Source: Candidatus Dormiibacterota bacterium (GTDB lineage: Bacteria > Chloroflexota > Dormibacteria > Aeolococcales > Aeolococcaceae). From it: 39,429 nucleotides of DNA. Below the pieces are notes generated by a model. That model was given only the letters and a program-made list of their open reading frames with translations. It searched no databases and had not been told where the DNA came from. The DNA lies in the NCBI GenBank assembly GCA_003153125.1, contig PLWW01000067.1, forward strand, positions 5,479 to 44,907. Direction: 5' to 3'. Of the stretch, positions 29,430 through 38,157 are shown piece by piece. The translations under genes were made by a program, and so were the position numbers. Each line of letters opens with the position of its first letter. Within the stretch, counting starts at the first letter, position 1.

Positions 29430-30034
29430 ATGGAGCTCGCCCCACCCCTCGCCGGCGCCGTCCTCTGCGGCGGCTGGAGCCGACGCATGGGCCGCGACAA
29501 GGCGGCGCTGGTCATCGACGGGCAGTCCCTGCTCGACCGTGCCATCCAGCGGCTAGGAACCATCGCCGACCCGGTGATCATTGCCGTAGGGTCCCACTCG
29601 CTGGTGCGCACCGGTTGCCTGTCCGTTGCGGACCCCTTTCCCGAGCGAGGACCGCTCGCCGGCCTGGTGGCGGCAATCGGAGCCTCGCCGCACCCGCGCT
29701 GCGCCGTCGTGGCCGTCGACATGCCCGACTGCGACCCCCTACTCCGCGTCTGCTCACCGAGCTGTGGGACGGCCAGGACGCGGTCCTGTCGATCAGCGAA
29801 CGCGGGCCGGAACCCCTGCATTTCCTGTGTGCACGGAGTTCTCTGCCCGCGATGAACGCGGCTCTGCGCTCGACCGACACCGCGCTGCACATCATTCTCG
29901 AGGCGCTTCGGATGCGCTTCATCGACGCCGCGGGAGCCGGAGCGTCACCCCGCTTCTCGCTGAAGCTCAACCGACCAGAGGATCTCACGGCGCGGCGCGT
30001 GGCGCCTCCAGCAGGCGGGCCACGGCTGCGCTGA
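29430..30034 (+). pseudogene. mobA: Molybdenum cofactor guanylyltransferase MobA, frameshifted
   Basis: MobA attaches GMP to Mo-molybdopterin, a step needed for the bis-MGD cofactor of NarG. From ATG 29430 (GGGTGG 5 nt upstream) the frame gives AGAVLCGGWSRRMGRDKAAL, the GTP-binding signature, then ERGPLAGL and VVAVDMPDCDP. It departs from homology at about 29734-29750 and the original frame ends at 29855. The correct continuation, RLLTELWDGQDAVLSIS to LNRPEDL, lies in the frame that ends at 30034. One missing base (or two extra) in the C-rich run accounts for it. Read as joined, the protein is about 200 aa, a normal length. The gene is divergent from moeA with a 33-bp gap, and its end overlaps the DUF6457-like gene. 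Confidence 0.8.
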
Positions 30035-30317
30035 ACTCTCCCAGAGCAACCTGCGGATCAGCTCCCTGGTTCACCCGCGCCTCAACGTGTCGGCCTGCGA
30101 TGAAGGCTGCAAGCGGCGCGTACTTCCGCTCGGTGCCGTGAGCGACATCGCGCGCAACGGACAGGACCGCCGCCTGCGTGTCAAGCGCCATCTCCCGCAC
30201 TCCGAGGTCCTCTGCTAGACGGGCGATCCAGCTTGCCGCAGTCTCCGCGGCGCCGTCGCTGGACGGGGGCAAGGCGATACTTCCCTCAGGCTGAATTCGT
30301 ACAACGAGCGCTAGCAT
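29985..30317 (-). CDS. DUF6457-like small protein associated with MobA
   Basis: A 110-aa product. The segment SWIARLAEDLGV and the block SVARDVAHGTERKYAPLAAF resemble the DUF6457 family of actinobacterial proteins, which often sit beside or are fused to MobA-type guanylyltransferases. Biochemical role unknown; a link to molybdenum cofactor maturation is inferred from that association. The first 25 residues from ATG 30317 are poorly conserved; a TTG a few codons in, at LPPSSDG, preceded by GAGGG, is an alternative start. The 3' end overlaps the mobA frame by 50 bp tail to tail. Confidence 0.65.
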   Translation of the reverse strand: MLALVVRIQPEGSIALPPSSDGAAETAASWIARLAEDLGVREMALDTQAAVLSVARDVAHGTERKYAPLAAFIAGRHVEARVNQGADPQVALGEFSAAVARLLEAPRAAP

Positions 30318-30424
30318 GATAGCTGGTCGCCTGGGTCAGCCAGGCCACACGACCGAGCTGCCGAAGGGCGAAGGCGGACGGACGCTTCGCCCGCCCCGCG
30401 TTTGCAGCATCCTTGCAGGAGACC

Positions 30425-31447
30425 ATGGACCAACAGCACGGTGCACTGCGCGCCCTGAACCAACTTCTTGTGGCGATCCCGCCTGCGTCCGGAGCGGTGG
30501 TGATGGGCACGGGGATCGTCTCGACGGACCTGCTTCTGGCCGGCCACGACACCTTGTCGCTGACTACCCTGGTGCTCGCCACTGCGATCTGGGTGGTGCT
30601 CGCGCTGCTGCTCTCGGGGCGATTCGTCTTCGACCGGGCCCGCGCAGCCCGTGAGGCAGCGTCACCGGCGGCGTTGACAGGTGTGGCCGGAACGGCCGTG
30701 CTCGGCACCCGCTTCGTTCTGCTGGGATGGGAGTGGGCCGGGATTGGCCTCTTGCTGCTTGCCGTGCTCGTCTGGCTGGGCCTCCTCGGTCCCGTCCTCC
30801 GCCACTGGACGACGCCGACCGTTGGCGCGTCGTTCGTGCTGGTCGTGTCGACTGAATCCCTCGCCGTGCTTGCAGCCAACGTCGCAGGTGCGGGACACGC
30901 TGGCTGGCTGGTCGTCCTCGCGCTTGTTGCACTGGCGCTGGGCCTCGGCTTCTACGCGTTCGTGGTGGCTCGCTTCGACCGGCGCCAACTGCTCGTCGGG
31001 CGGGGTGACCACTGGGTTGCGGGAGGCGCGCTGGCGATCTCTGCGCTGGCTTGCGCTAGGGTAACGCTGAGCGCGCAGGCAGTATCCACACTAGGCGCGG
31101 CCCACGGAGCGCTGAAGGCGGCCACGCTGACGGTGTGGGCCCTCGCCATGTGTTGGCTTCCGATCTTGGTGGTGGCCGAGTTCATCTCCCGCCGTTCGAG
31201 TTACGACGTGCGGCGCTGGTCGACGGTGTTCCCCGTAGGGATGTACGCGGCTTGCAGCTTCCTTGCGGGCAGCGTCACGGGTATTTCGCCCATTACCGAC
31301 TTCGCGCGCATCTGGACATGGGTTGCGCTCGGCGTGTGGCTGGTCGTGCTGACGTCGATGCTCTCGCAACTCCCTCGCGTTCTGCGTGCCGACCCTGCGC
31401 CGCTCACCGAGCAGCGCGCTCGTGCCGAGTCAGGGCGCTCTGCGTGA
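30425..31447 (+). CDS. SLAC1/TehA-family anion channel or transporter
   Basis: A 340-aa, highly hydrophobic protein with about ten predicted membrane helices, matching the voltage-dependent anion channel family (TehA in bacteria, SLAC1 in plants). It has an N-terminal ALNQLLVAIPPASGAVVMGT, a late VFPVGMYAACSF and a final helix IWTWVALGVWLVVLTSML. The P-VFP-GMYA block is typical. ATG 30425 has AGGAG 5 nt upstream. SLAC1 proteins conduct nitrate, chloride or related anions. Beside narGHJI, with no narK in the window, a role in nitrate or nitrite passage is an attractive inference. Its last 18 bp overlap the end of convergent narI. Confidence 0.82.
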   Translation: MDQQHGALRALNQLLVAIPPASGAVVMGTGIVSTDLLLAGHDTLSLTTLVLATAIWVVLALLLSGRFVFDRARAAREAASPAALTGVAGTAVLGTRFVLLGWEWAGIGLLLLAVLVWLGLLGPVLRHWTTPTVGASFVLVVSTESLAVLAANVAGAGHAGWLVVLALVALALGLGFYAFVVARFDRRQLLVGRGDHWVAGGALAISALACARVTLSAQAVSTLGAAHGALKAATLTVWALAMCWLPILVVAEFISRRSSYDVRRWSTVFPVGMYAACSFLAGSVTGISPITDFARIWTWVALGVWLVVLTSMLSQLPRVLRADPAPLTEQRARAESGRSA

Positions 31448-32137
31448 GCCGCTCGTCGGTACCGAGCTGCGATACAGAATCTGGGCGCGTCCGAGGAAGG
31501 TGAGCGGGATGCTCCAAGCGTGGACCAGTCGGCTGAACGGCCAGAGGGCGAAGAGGAACCAGGCGGTGACCGCGTGCAGTTGGAAGATGAGCGGCGCCGA
31601 CATCATCAGGCTCGTGTGCGGCTGAAAGGTGAAGATGCCCCGGAACCACACGGCCACGGTGGCGCGGTAGTCGTACCCGCCCTGGAGGAGGTTGATGCCG
31701 AACGTCTCCCAGATGCCCAGGGCAATGACGACGAAGAGCACACCGAAGGTGACCACGTCGACGCGTGTCGTGGTCACGCGCACGCGTGGCACCATGACTC
31801 GACGGTACGCGAGGATGAGCAACCCCGCGATCACCGCGACCCATGCAACCGTCCCCGCGGACACCGAGATGACGTGATACGCGGTTTCCGAGATTCCGAT
31901 GCTCTGCACGAGGCTGGCGGGGATGAGGATGCCAAGCACGTGGCCGCCGATGGCGGCAAACGCCCCGTAATGGAACAGGGGATTGCCCCAGCGCAGCAGC
32001 CGATCCTCGAGCAACTGGGTGGAGCGAGACGTCCAGCCGAATTGGTCGTGTCGGTAACGCCAGATGTGGCCCATCACGAACACGGTGAGTGAGACGTACG
32101 GAAGCAGAACCCAGAGGACGAGATCGCCCCCACTCAC
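31430..32137 (-). CDS. narI: Respiratory nitrate reductase gamma subunit (cytochrome b)
   Basis: Membrane subunit that oxidises quinol and passes electrons through two b hemes to NarH. The 235-aa product has five hydrophobic helices. Heme-ligand His candidates lie in FHYGAFAAIGGHVLG near residues 55-69 and in FQLHAVTAW and RLVHAWSIP near the C-terminus, the expected pairing for NarI. The GTG start overlaps the narJ stop as GTGA. Order G-H-J-I is classical. Downstream it runs 18 bp into the convergent SLAC1-family gene. Confidence 0.95.
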   Translation of the reverse strand: MSGGDLVLWVLLPYVSLTVFVMGHIWRYRHDQFGWTSRSTQLLEDRLLRWGNPLFHYGAFAAIGGHVLGILIPASLVQSIGISETAYHVISVSAGTVAWVAVIAGLLILAYRRVMVPRVRVTTTRVDVVTFGVLFVVIALGIWETFGINLLQGGYDYRATVAVWFRGIFTFQPHTSLMMSAPLIFQLHAVTAWFLFALWPFSRLVHAWSIPLTFLGRAQILYRSSVPTSGSRRAP

Positions 32138-32754
32138 CGGCGCAAGTCTCCCGACATCTCCGGCATGATGTCGGGCGGCGCAAATGGCTCGAGCCCGACC
32201 GTCTCCATCGGTGGTCCCTCCGCGGCGATCTGCCGCGCTTGCGCACGCTCCTCTTCGGTGAGTACGCCGAGCAATGAGCAGGCAGCAGCGACCACGGCCT
32301 CGTACGGGCTGTGCCCCTCGTGGAGGGCTGCTCGCAGCAGCTCGAGGGGGACGCGGTGCTCACTGAGCAGTGCGTCGCCGTCAGCGTCAGCGGCAGCGTA
32401 CTCGAGCATGACCGGCAGAAAGTCGGGGAGCTCGGCGTCGCTGAGCGCAAACCCGTGTGCCGCATAGCGGGCCTTGAGTCGGAGCAGCGCCATGCCGCGC
32501 TCGCGACGGTCGCCGAAAAGTGCGTAGGTGACGTGGAGCGCACAGCGCCGACCGAGATCGAAGGTGTCGACGTACGCCGACTGGAGTTGGTATTCAGAGG
32601 TTGCTACCCACCAGGACAGGAATTCGGAGAGTGCTTGGTCATCTCGCAGCGATGAATGCGATTCGTGCACTGCTGCCACGATATCGTCGCGGGCATCGAG
32701 GATCTCGCTGTCCGGGTACTGCAGCAGCAGCGCGAGAAGCGCGTGCGGACTCAC
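32134..32754 (-). CDS. narJ: Nitrate reductase delta subunit, NarG assembly chaperone
   Basis: Cytoplasmic chaperone of the TorD/NarJ group that holds apo-NarG during cofactor insertion and is not part of the mature enzyme. The 206-aa product shows the family start LLALLLQYPDSEIL, the central YVDTFDLGRRCALHVTYALF, a block matching YVxxFDxxxRxSLHLxxxxxGD in homologues, and FLPVMLEYAA. The GTG start overlaps the narH stop, and its own stop overlaps the narI start, both as GTGA. Confidence 0.95.
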   Translation of the reverse strand: MSPHALLALLLQYPDSEILDARDDIVAAVHESHSSLRDDQALSEFLSWWVATSEYQLQSAYVDTFDLGRRCALHVTYALFGDRRERGMALLRLKARYAAHGFALSDAELPDFLPVMLEYAAADADGDALLSEHRVPLELLRAALHEGHSPYEAVVAAACSLLGVLTEEERAQARQIAAEGPPMETVGLEPFAPPDIMPEMSGDLRR

Positions 32755-34358
32755 TGCACCTCCCCTGTCGATCTGACGACGGTGAGCGGCAGGCCACCTG
32801 CGAAGCCCTCAGCGGTGCGACGCACCGGGGGCAGTTGGTGGCCGAGCTGCGTGCCCAGCATGAAATGAGCACTGACGCTCGGGGCGGGAGCAGGCGTCGA
32901 CTCCGAGTGCGGGTAGCCATGCTGGCCGACGGGGCAGCCGCCGTCGTGTCCTTCGAGGCGCGCGGCCACCTCGCGGTGAGCGGGTGGGATGACGTAGCGG
33001 TCCTCGTACCGCGCGATGGCCAGTAGCCGGTACATCTCCTCCATCTCCTCGGCCGTCATGCCGACCGAGGGCGCGACCGCCGGGTCAGCGCCGTCGCCGA
33101 ACTCGACGCCACGCATGTGCACCCGCATCGCGGCCAGCCGACGGAGCACGGCGCGGATGACGTCGTCGTCGCCGGCGGCGAGCATGTTGCTGAGGTAGCG
33201 CACGGGGATGCGCATGTTCTCGACCGCGGCGAAGACGTCATCGGGGTCGGCTCCATCGTCGTCACCCACGGCGTGGAGAACCGGCGACAGCGGAGGCACG
33301 TACCACACCATCGGGAGGGTCCGGTACTCGGGATGGAGTGGGAGCGCAACCTCATAGCGGATCGCGAGCGCGTGCACGGGGGAGCGACGCGCGGCTTCGA
33401 TCCAGTCGTCGGGGACACCGTCGCGCCGCGCCTGCTCGCGCACAGTCGCGTCCTCTGGGTCGAGGAACAATGAACGCTGCGCTCGCAGCAGGTCCTTGGG
33501 ATCTCGCACCGAGGCGGCCTCACGGACGCGGTCGGCGTCGTAGAGGACCAGCCCGATGTAGCGGATCCGGCCCACGCACGTCTCGGCACAGATCGTCGGC
33601 TGGCCATCCTCGATGCGCGGGTAGCAGAAAGTACACTTCTCCGCCTTGCCGGTGACGTGATTGAAGTACACCTTCTTGTAGGGGCAGCCCGACACGCACA
33701 TGCGCCAGCCGCGGCACTGGTCCTGGTCGACCAGGACGATACCGTCCTCCTCCCGCTTGTACATCGCTCCACTCGGACACGATGCGACGCATGACGGGTT
33801 GAGGCAGTGCTCGCAAATACGTGGCAAATACACCATGAAGGCGCGCTCGTACTCCAGCCGCACGCCCTCCTCCACGTCACGCCAGTTGGGATCACGCGCT
33901 GCCGTCTCCGTCGAGCCGGCGAGGTCATCCTCCCAGTTGGGACCCCACGTGATCTCCATGGGGCGACCGCTCAGCTGCGAATAGGGCCGGGCGACCGGCT
34001 GATGGCGTGATCGCGGCGCGTTGGTGAGGGTGAGGTAGTCGTAGGTCCAGGGCTCGTAGTACTCGTCGATGGTGGGCAGGTCCGGATTGGCGAAGAGGGT
34101 GAGCAGCTTCCGGATGCGGCCACCGGCGCGCAGCTTGAGCCGGCCGGTCCGGGACAACCTCCAGCCCCCCTTCCAATGGTCGTTGTCCTCCCAACTCTTG
34201 GGATAGCCGATGCCCGGTTTGGTCTCCACGTCGTTGAACCACATGTATTCGGCGCCGGCCCGATTGGTCCACACGTTCTTGCACGTGACGCTGCAGGTGT
34301 GGCAGCCGATGCACTTGTCGAGGTTCATCACCATGGCGATCTGCGCACGAATTCGCAT
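32751..34358 (-). CDS. narH: Respiratory nitrate reductase beta subunit (iron-sulfur)
   Basis: Electron-transfer subunit with four Fe-S clusters, 535 aa. Cysteine groups seen are CIGCHTCSVTCK near residues 16-27, CEHCLNPSCVASCP, CRGWRMCVSGCP (Trp in place of a Cys, as in the [3Fe-4S] cluster of NarH), and CTFCYPRIEDGQPTICAETC. The start is ATG 34358, sharing one base with the narG TGA (TGATG). The open frame continues 21 codons further upstream but lies inside narG. The C-terminal 40 residues are Pro/Ala-rich and variable. Confidence 0.97.
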   Translation of the reverse strand: MRIRAQIAMVMNLDKCIGCHTCSVTCKNVWTNRAGAEYMWFNDVETKPGIGYPKSWEDNDHWKGGWRLSRTGRLKLRAGGRIRKLLTLFANPDLPTIDEYYEPWTYDYLTLTNAPRSRHQPVARPYSQLSGRPMEITWGPNWEDDLAGSTETAARDPNWRDVEEGVRLEYERAFMVYLPRICEHCLNPSCVASCPSGAMYKREEDGIVLVDQDQCRGWRMCVSGCPYKKVYFNHVTGKAEKCTFCYPRIEDGQPTICAETCVGRIRYIGLVLYDADRVREAASVRDPKDLLRAQRSLFLDPEDATVREQARRDGVPDDWIEAARRSPVHALAIRYEVALPLHPEYRTLPMVWYVPPLSPVLHAVGDDDGADPDDVFAAVENMRIPVRYLSNMLAAGDDDVIRAVLRRLAAMRVHMRGVEFGDGADPAVAPSVGMTAEEMEEMYRLLAIARYEDRYVIPPAHREVAARLEGHDGGCPVGQHGYPHSESTPAPAPSVSAHFMLGTQLGHQLPPVRRTAEGFAGGLPLTVVRSTGEVQ

Positions 34359-37300
34359 CAGTACTGCACCGCCGTGCGTCGCTTGCGAATGATCGTGAGC
34401 CCGTCGCGCTGCGACCCGCACGGACCGTAATAGTTGAAGCCGTATGAGAGCTGGGCGTAGGCACCGATCAAGTGCGTGGGCTTCATGCGGATCCGCGTGA
34501 GCGAGTTGTCAGTGCCACCCCGCGTTCCCGACACCTCCGAGATGGGGACGTTCACGTGCCGATCCTGGGCGTGGTACATGAGGCACATCCCCTTGGCCAC
34601 ACGGTGCGACACCACCGCCCGGGTGACGACGACGCCATGGACGTTGTAGGCCTCGATCCAGTCGTTATCGCGCACCCCGATGAGGTCGGCGTCGGCGGGG
34701 CTCATCCAGATCACCGGCCCACCACGGAACAGGGTCAGCATCTGCTGGTTGTCCTGGTATTCGCTGTGGATCGACCATTTGGAGTGGGGTGTGAGGAAAC
34801 GCAGCGTCACCTCCGCCTCGCCGGGACGGCCTTCATGGGTCACGTCGCGCGGGTAGCCGCTGATGGTCAGCGGCGGCCGGTAGGTGGCCAGGCCCTCGCC
34901 GTAGGCGAGCATCCACTCATGGTCGAGGTAGAGGTGCTGGCGGCCGGTGAGGGTCCGCCATGGAACACCGCGCTCGACGTTGATGGTGAAAGGTGAGTAG
35001 CGCCGGTCACGGGCCTCGATGCCCGACCACTCCGCTGAGGTGATCACTTTGCGCGGCTGCGCCTGGGTGTCGGCGAAGTCGATCCGCTCGCCGGCGCGGT
35101 CGGCGGCGAGGTCCGTGAGATGAAGACCGGTGCGCTGCTCGAGGGCGTGGAAGCTCTCCATCGCGAGGCGGCCGTTGGTGGCTCCGCTGAGCGCGAGGAT
35201 GGTCTCGCATACCTGGACGTCGCGCGCCATCGCCGGCCGTCCGTCGCCGGCACCGCCGTGGACCACACCATTGCGCTGGCGCAGCCACTCGACCTCAGCG
35301 TCCGGCTTCCAGGTCAACCCCTTCACCCCGGTGCCCAGCGTGTCGACGAGCGGACCCAGAGAGTGCATGCGCTCGGCCACCGCGCCGTAGTCGCGCTCGA
35401 CCACGACGAGCTTGGGCATCGTCCGTCCCGGGACGGGATCTTCGTCGGCGGCGCGCCAGTCGCGGACGTGACCGAGCGGCTGCGCCAGCTCGTCGGGAGA
35501 GTCGTGCATCAGCGGCGCGGCGACGACGTCGCGGCGCACGCCGAGGTGATCAGCGGCAAGCTCGGAGAAGCGTTTCGCCACCGTCGAGAAGATGTCCCAG
35601 TCGGTGCGCGTCTCCCACGGCGGCGTGATCGCTGGAGTGAATGAGTTGACGAAGGGATGGAGGTCGGTGGTCGAGAGGTCGTGCTTCTCGTACCAGGTCG
35701 CCGCCGGCAGCACGATGTCGGAGTAAAGGCACGAGCCGCTCTTGCGGAAGTCGATGGTGACGAGCAGGTCGAGCTTACCGATCGGAGCCGGGTCACGCCA
35801 GACCACCTCTTTCGGTCGCAGCTCGGCGGGCACGTCCTCGTTACGCACGGCAGCATCCTCGACGCCGAGGAGGTGCTTGAGCACGTACTCGTGGCCCTTG
35901 TTCGATGACCCGAGCAGGTTGGCGCGCCACATGGTGAGAACGCGGGGAAAGTTCTCCGGTGCGTCGGGATCCTCGGCGGCGAAGCGGAGCCGACCGCTGC
36001 GCAGCTCCTCGACAACGTGCTTCGGGACATCCACGCCACGGTCCTGCGCTTCGTCGCAGAGGTCGAGGGTACTGCGGTCGAAGCTGGGAAAGGATGGAGT
36101 CCAGCCCAGCCGCGAGGCGAGCGCGTAGAGATCGGCCATGCTCCGGCCCTGGAAGAGGTGTTGACCACGCGCGGTGGCGAACTGCTCGGGGGTGAACACC
36201 TCGTAGCGCCACTGGTCGGAGGCGAGGTACCAGTACGGGGTGGCGGCCTGCTGGCGTGAAGGCCGCACCCAGTCGCTGGCAAAGGCTACCGTCGACCAGC
36301 CGGTGAGTGGTCGCACCTTCTCCTGGCCGACGTAGTGCGCCCAGCCACCGCCGTTGACGCCCTGGCAGCCGCAGAACAGAACGAGGTTGAGCATGGCGCG
36401 GTAGATGACGTCGGAGTGGTACCAGTGGTTGGTTCCCGCCCCCATGACGATCATCGACTTGCCCTTGGTGCGCTCCGCGTTGCGGGCGAACTCGCGGGCG
36501 ATGCGGATCACCAACCCGGCGTCGACGCCGGTGATGTCCTCCTGCCACGCCGGCGTGTAGGGCTGGTCGGGGTCCATGAGATCCTGCGGCCACGTCCCGG
36601 GGAGCCCCTCGCGCGCCACCCCGTACTGGGCGAGGACGAGGTCCAAAACCGTCGTGACCAGCACGCCACCAATGCGCTTGGCCGGAACGCCTCGGCGCAT
36701 CGGCGCCGCGGTCCCTCCCTCGGCGCTGTCGAAGCGCACCAGATCGACCTCGATCAACTCGTCGTGTGCGCCGAGGAGCGTGAGGAGAGGGTCGACGTCC
36801 CCCAGGTCGAGGTTCCATCGACCTTCTCCTTCATCCCCCCAGCGGAAGCCGATCGAGCCTTGCGGGACGGCCGCCTGGCCGCTGCGTGAGTCGATCAGCA
36901 CCGTCTTCCACTGCGCGTTCTCCGACGTCTCACCCAGGTCCGCTGCGCGTAGGAAGCGCCCGGGTTGGTGTGCATCCCCCTCAGGGTCGAGGATGACCAG
37001 GAAGGGCATGTCGGTGAATCGCTTCGCATAGTCCTCGAAGTACGGCACCGACCGCTCAACCCAGAACTCCCGGAGGATCACGTGCCCCATGGCCATCGCC
37101 AGCGCGCCGTCGGTTCCGGGCGCGGCCGGCAGCCAGTGGTCGGCAAATTTGGTGTGGTCGGAGTAGTCGGGCGACACCACCACGACCTTCTGACCGCGGT
37201 AGCGGGCCTCGGTCATGAAGTGCGCGTCGGGGGTGCGCGTGATAGGGATGTTGCTGCCCCACACCATGAGATAGCCGGCGTTCCACCAGTCGCCGGACTC

Positions 37301-38032
37301 GGGCACATCGGTCTGATCACCCCAGATCTGTGGCGACGCCGGGGGCAGATCGGCGTACCAGTCATAGAAGCTGAGGATCACCCCGCCGATCAGCGAGAGA
37401 AACCGGGTCCCGGCGCTGTACGACACCATCGACATCGCCGGGATCGGGGAGAAGCCGACGACGCGGTCGGGACCGTACCGTCCGATCGTGTGGACGTGCG
37501 CAGCGGCGATGATCTCAGCTACCTCGTCCCACGAGGCGCGCACGAACCCTCCCTTGCCGCGCCCTGACTTGTAGCTCCGGGCCCGCTCCGGATCGTTGAC
37601 GACATCGGCCCAGGCATCGACGGGGTCGTGAAGGCGCGACTTGGCCTCACGGTACATCTCGAGCAGGACGCCCCGGATGTAGGGGTAGCGGATGCGCAGC
37701 GGTGAGTACGTGTACCAAGAGAACGAAGCACCCCGCGGACAGCCGCGCGGCTCGTATTCCGGCATGTCCGGCCCGTTCGACGGATAATCGGTCTGCTGCG
37801 TCTCCCAAGTGATGATGCCGTCCTTGACATAAACTTTCCAGGAGCAGGAACCGGTGCAGTTGACGCCATGCGTCGAGCGCACCACTTTGTCGTGCTGCCA
37901 CCTCTCGCGGTAGAACGACTCCGCCCCGCGCTGTCCTGAGGTCAGTGCGCTCCAGCCACCGCTGGAGGTATCCGCATTGCGGCGCAGGAAACGCGATGTC
38001 CGCAGCAGAGGGTTCACGTCCCCCGTACCCAT
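34358..38032 (-). CDS. narG: Respiratory nitrate reductase alpha subunit (Mo-bisMGD)
   Basis: Catalytic subunit reducing nitrate to nitrite, 1224 aa, normal length. The N-terminal FS0 cluster motif with His ligand is HGVNCTGSCSWK. The region FYDWYADLPPASPQIWGDQT followed by NAGYLMVWGSNIPITRTPDA carries the Asp expected to bind Mo. The C-terminal part has WMSPADADLIGVRDNDWIEA of the molybdopterin dinucleotide-binding domain. ATG 38032 is used; a GTG six codons in, behind GGGGGAC, is an alternative. It requires bis-MGD, whose synthesis genes next door appear broken. In 125 bp of upstream sequence no clear FNR or NNR-type palindrome was found. Confidence 0.98.
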   Translation of the reverse strand: MGTGDVNPLLRTSRFLRRNADTSSGGWSALTSGQRGAESFYRERWQHDKVVRSTHGVNCTGSCSWKVYVKDGIITWETQQTDYPSNGPDMPEYEPRGCPRGASFSWYTYSPLRIRYPYIRGVLLEMYREAKSRLHDPVDAWADVVNDPERARSYKSGRGKGGFVRASWDEVAEIIAAAHVHTIGRYGPDRVVGFSPIPAMSMVSYSAGTRFLSLIGGVILSFYDWYADLPPASPQIWGDQTDVPESGDWWNAGYLMVWGSNIPITRTPDAHFMTEARYRGQKVVVVSPDYSDHTKFADHWLPAAPGTDGALAMAMGHVILREFWVERSVPYFEDYAKRFTDMPFLVILDPEGDAHQPGRFLRAADLGETSENAQWKTVLIDSRSGQAAVPQGSIGFRWGDEGEGRWNLDLGDVDPLLTLLGAHDELIEVDLVRFDSAEGGTAAPMRRGVPAKRIGGVLVTTVLDLVLAQYGVAREGLPGTWPQDLMDPDQPYTPAWQEDITGVDAGLVIRIAREFARNAERTKGKSMIVMGAGTNHWYHSDVIYRAMLNLVLFCGCQGVNGGGWAHYVGQEKVRPLTGWSTVAFASDWVRPSRQQAATPYWYLASDQWRYEVFTPEQFATARGQHLFQGRSMADLYALASRLGWTPSFPSFDRSTLDLCDEAQDRGVDVPKHVVEELRSGRLRFAAEDPDAPENFPRVLTMWRANLLGSSNKGHEYVLKHLLGVEDAAVRNEDVPAELRPKEVVWRDPAPIGKLDLLVTIDFRKSGSCLYSDIVLPAATWYEKHDLSTTDLHPFVNSFTPAITPPWETRTDWDIFSTVAKRFSELAADHLGVRRDVVAAPLMHDSPDELAQPLGHVRDWRAADEDPVPGRTMPKLVVVERDYGAVAERMHSLGPLVDTLGTGVKGLTWKPDAEVEWLRQRNGVVHGGAGDGRPAMARDVQVCETILALSGATNGRLAMESFHALEQRTGLHLTDLAADRAGERIDFADTQAQPRKVITSAEWSGIEARDRRYSPFTINVERGVPWRTLTGRQHLYLDHEWMLAYGEGLATYRPPLTISGYPRDVTHEGRPGEAEVTLRFLTPHSKWSIHSEYQDNQQMLTLFRGGPVIWMSPADADLIGVRDNDWIEAYNVHGVVVTRAVVSHRVAKGMCLMYHAQDRHVNVPISEVSGTRGGTDNSLTRIRMKPTHLIGAYAQLSYGFNYYGPCGSQRDGLTIIRKRRTAVQY

Positions 38033-38157
38033 CGGTCGCAGGTCCTCCGTGTCAACGACCCGACATCCGCGTCATCCGCGATGGTAACGAAGAGACGAGA
38101 CGCCACGTCAGCGGGCGCACGCGTGTCCTCAGCGACGAGTCAGCGGAGACAGCGACC

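Noticed and set aside
38033-38157. An FNR/NNR-type operator upstream of narG
   Set aside because: No TTGAT-N4-ATCAA or TTGAC-N4-GTCAA-like palindrome could be found by eye.
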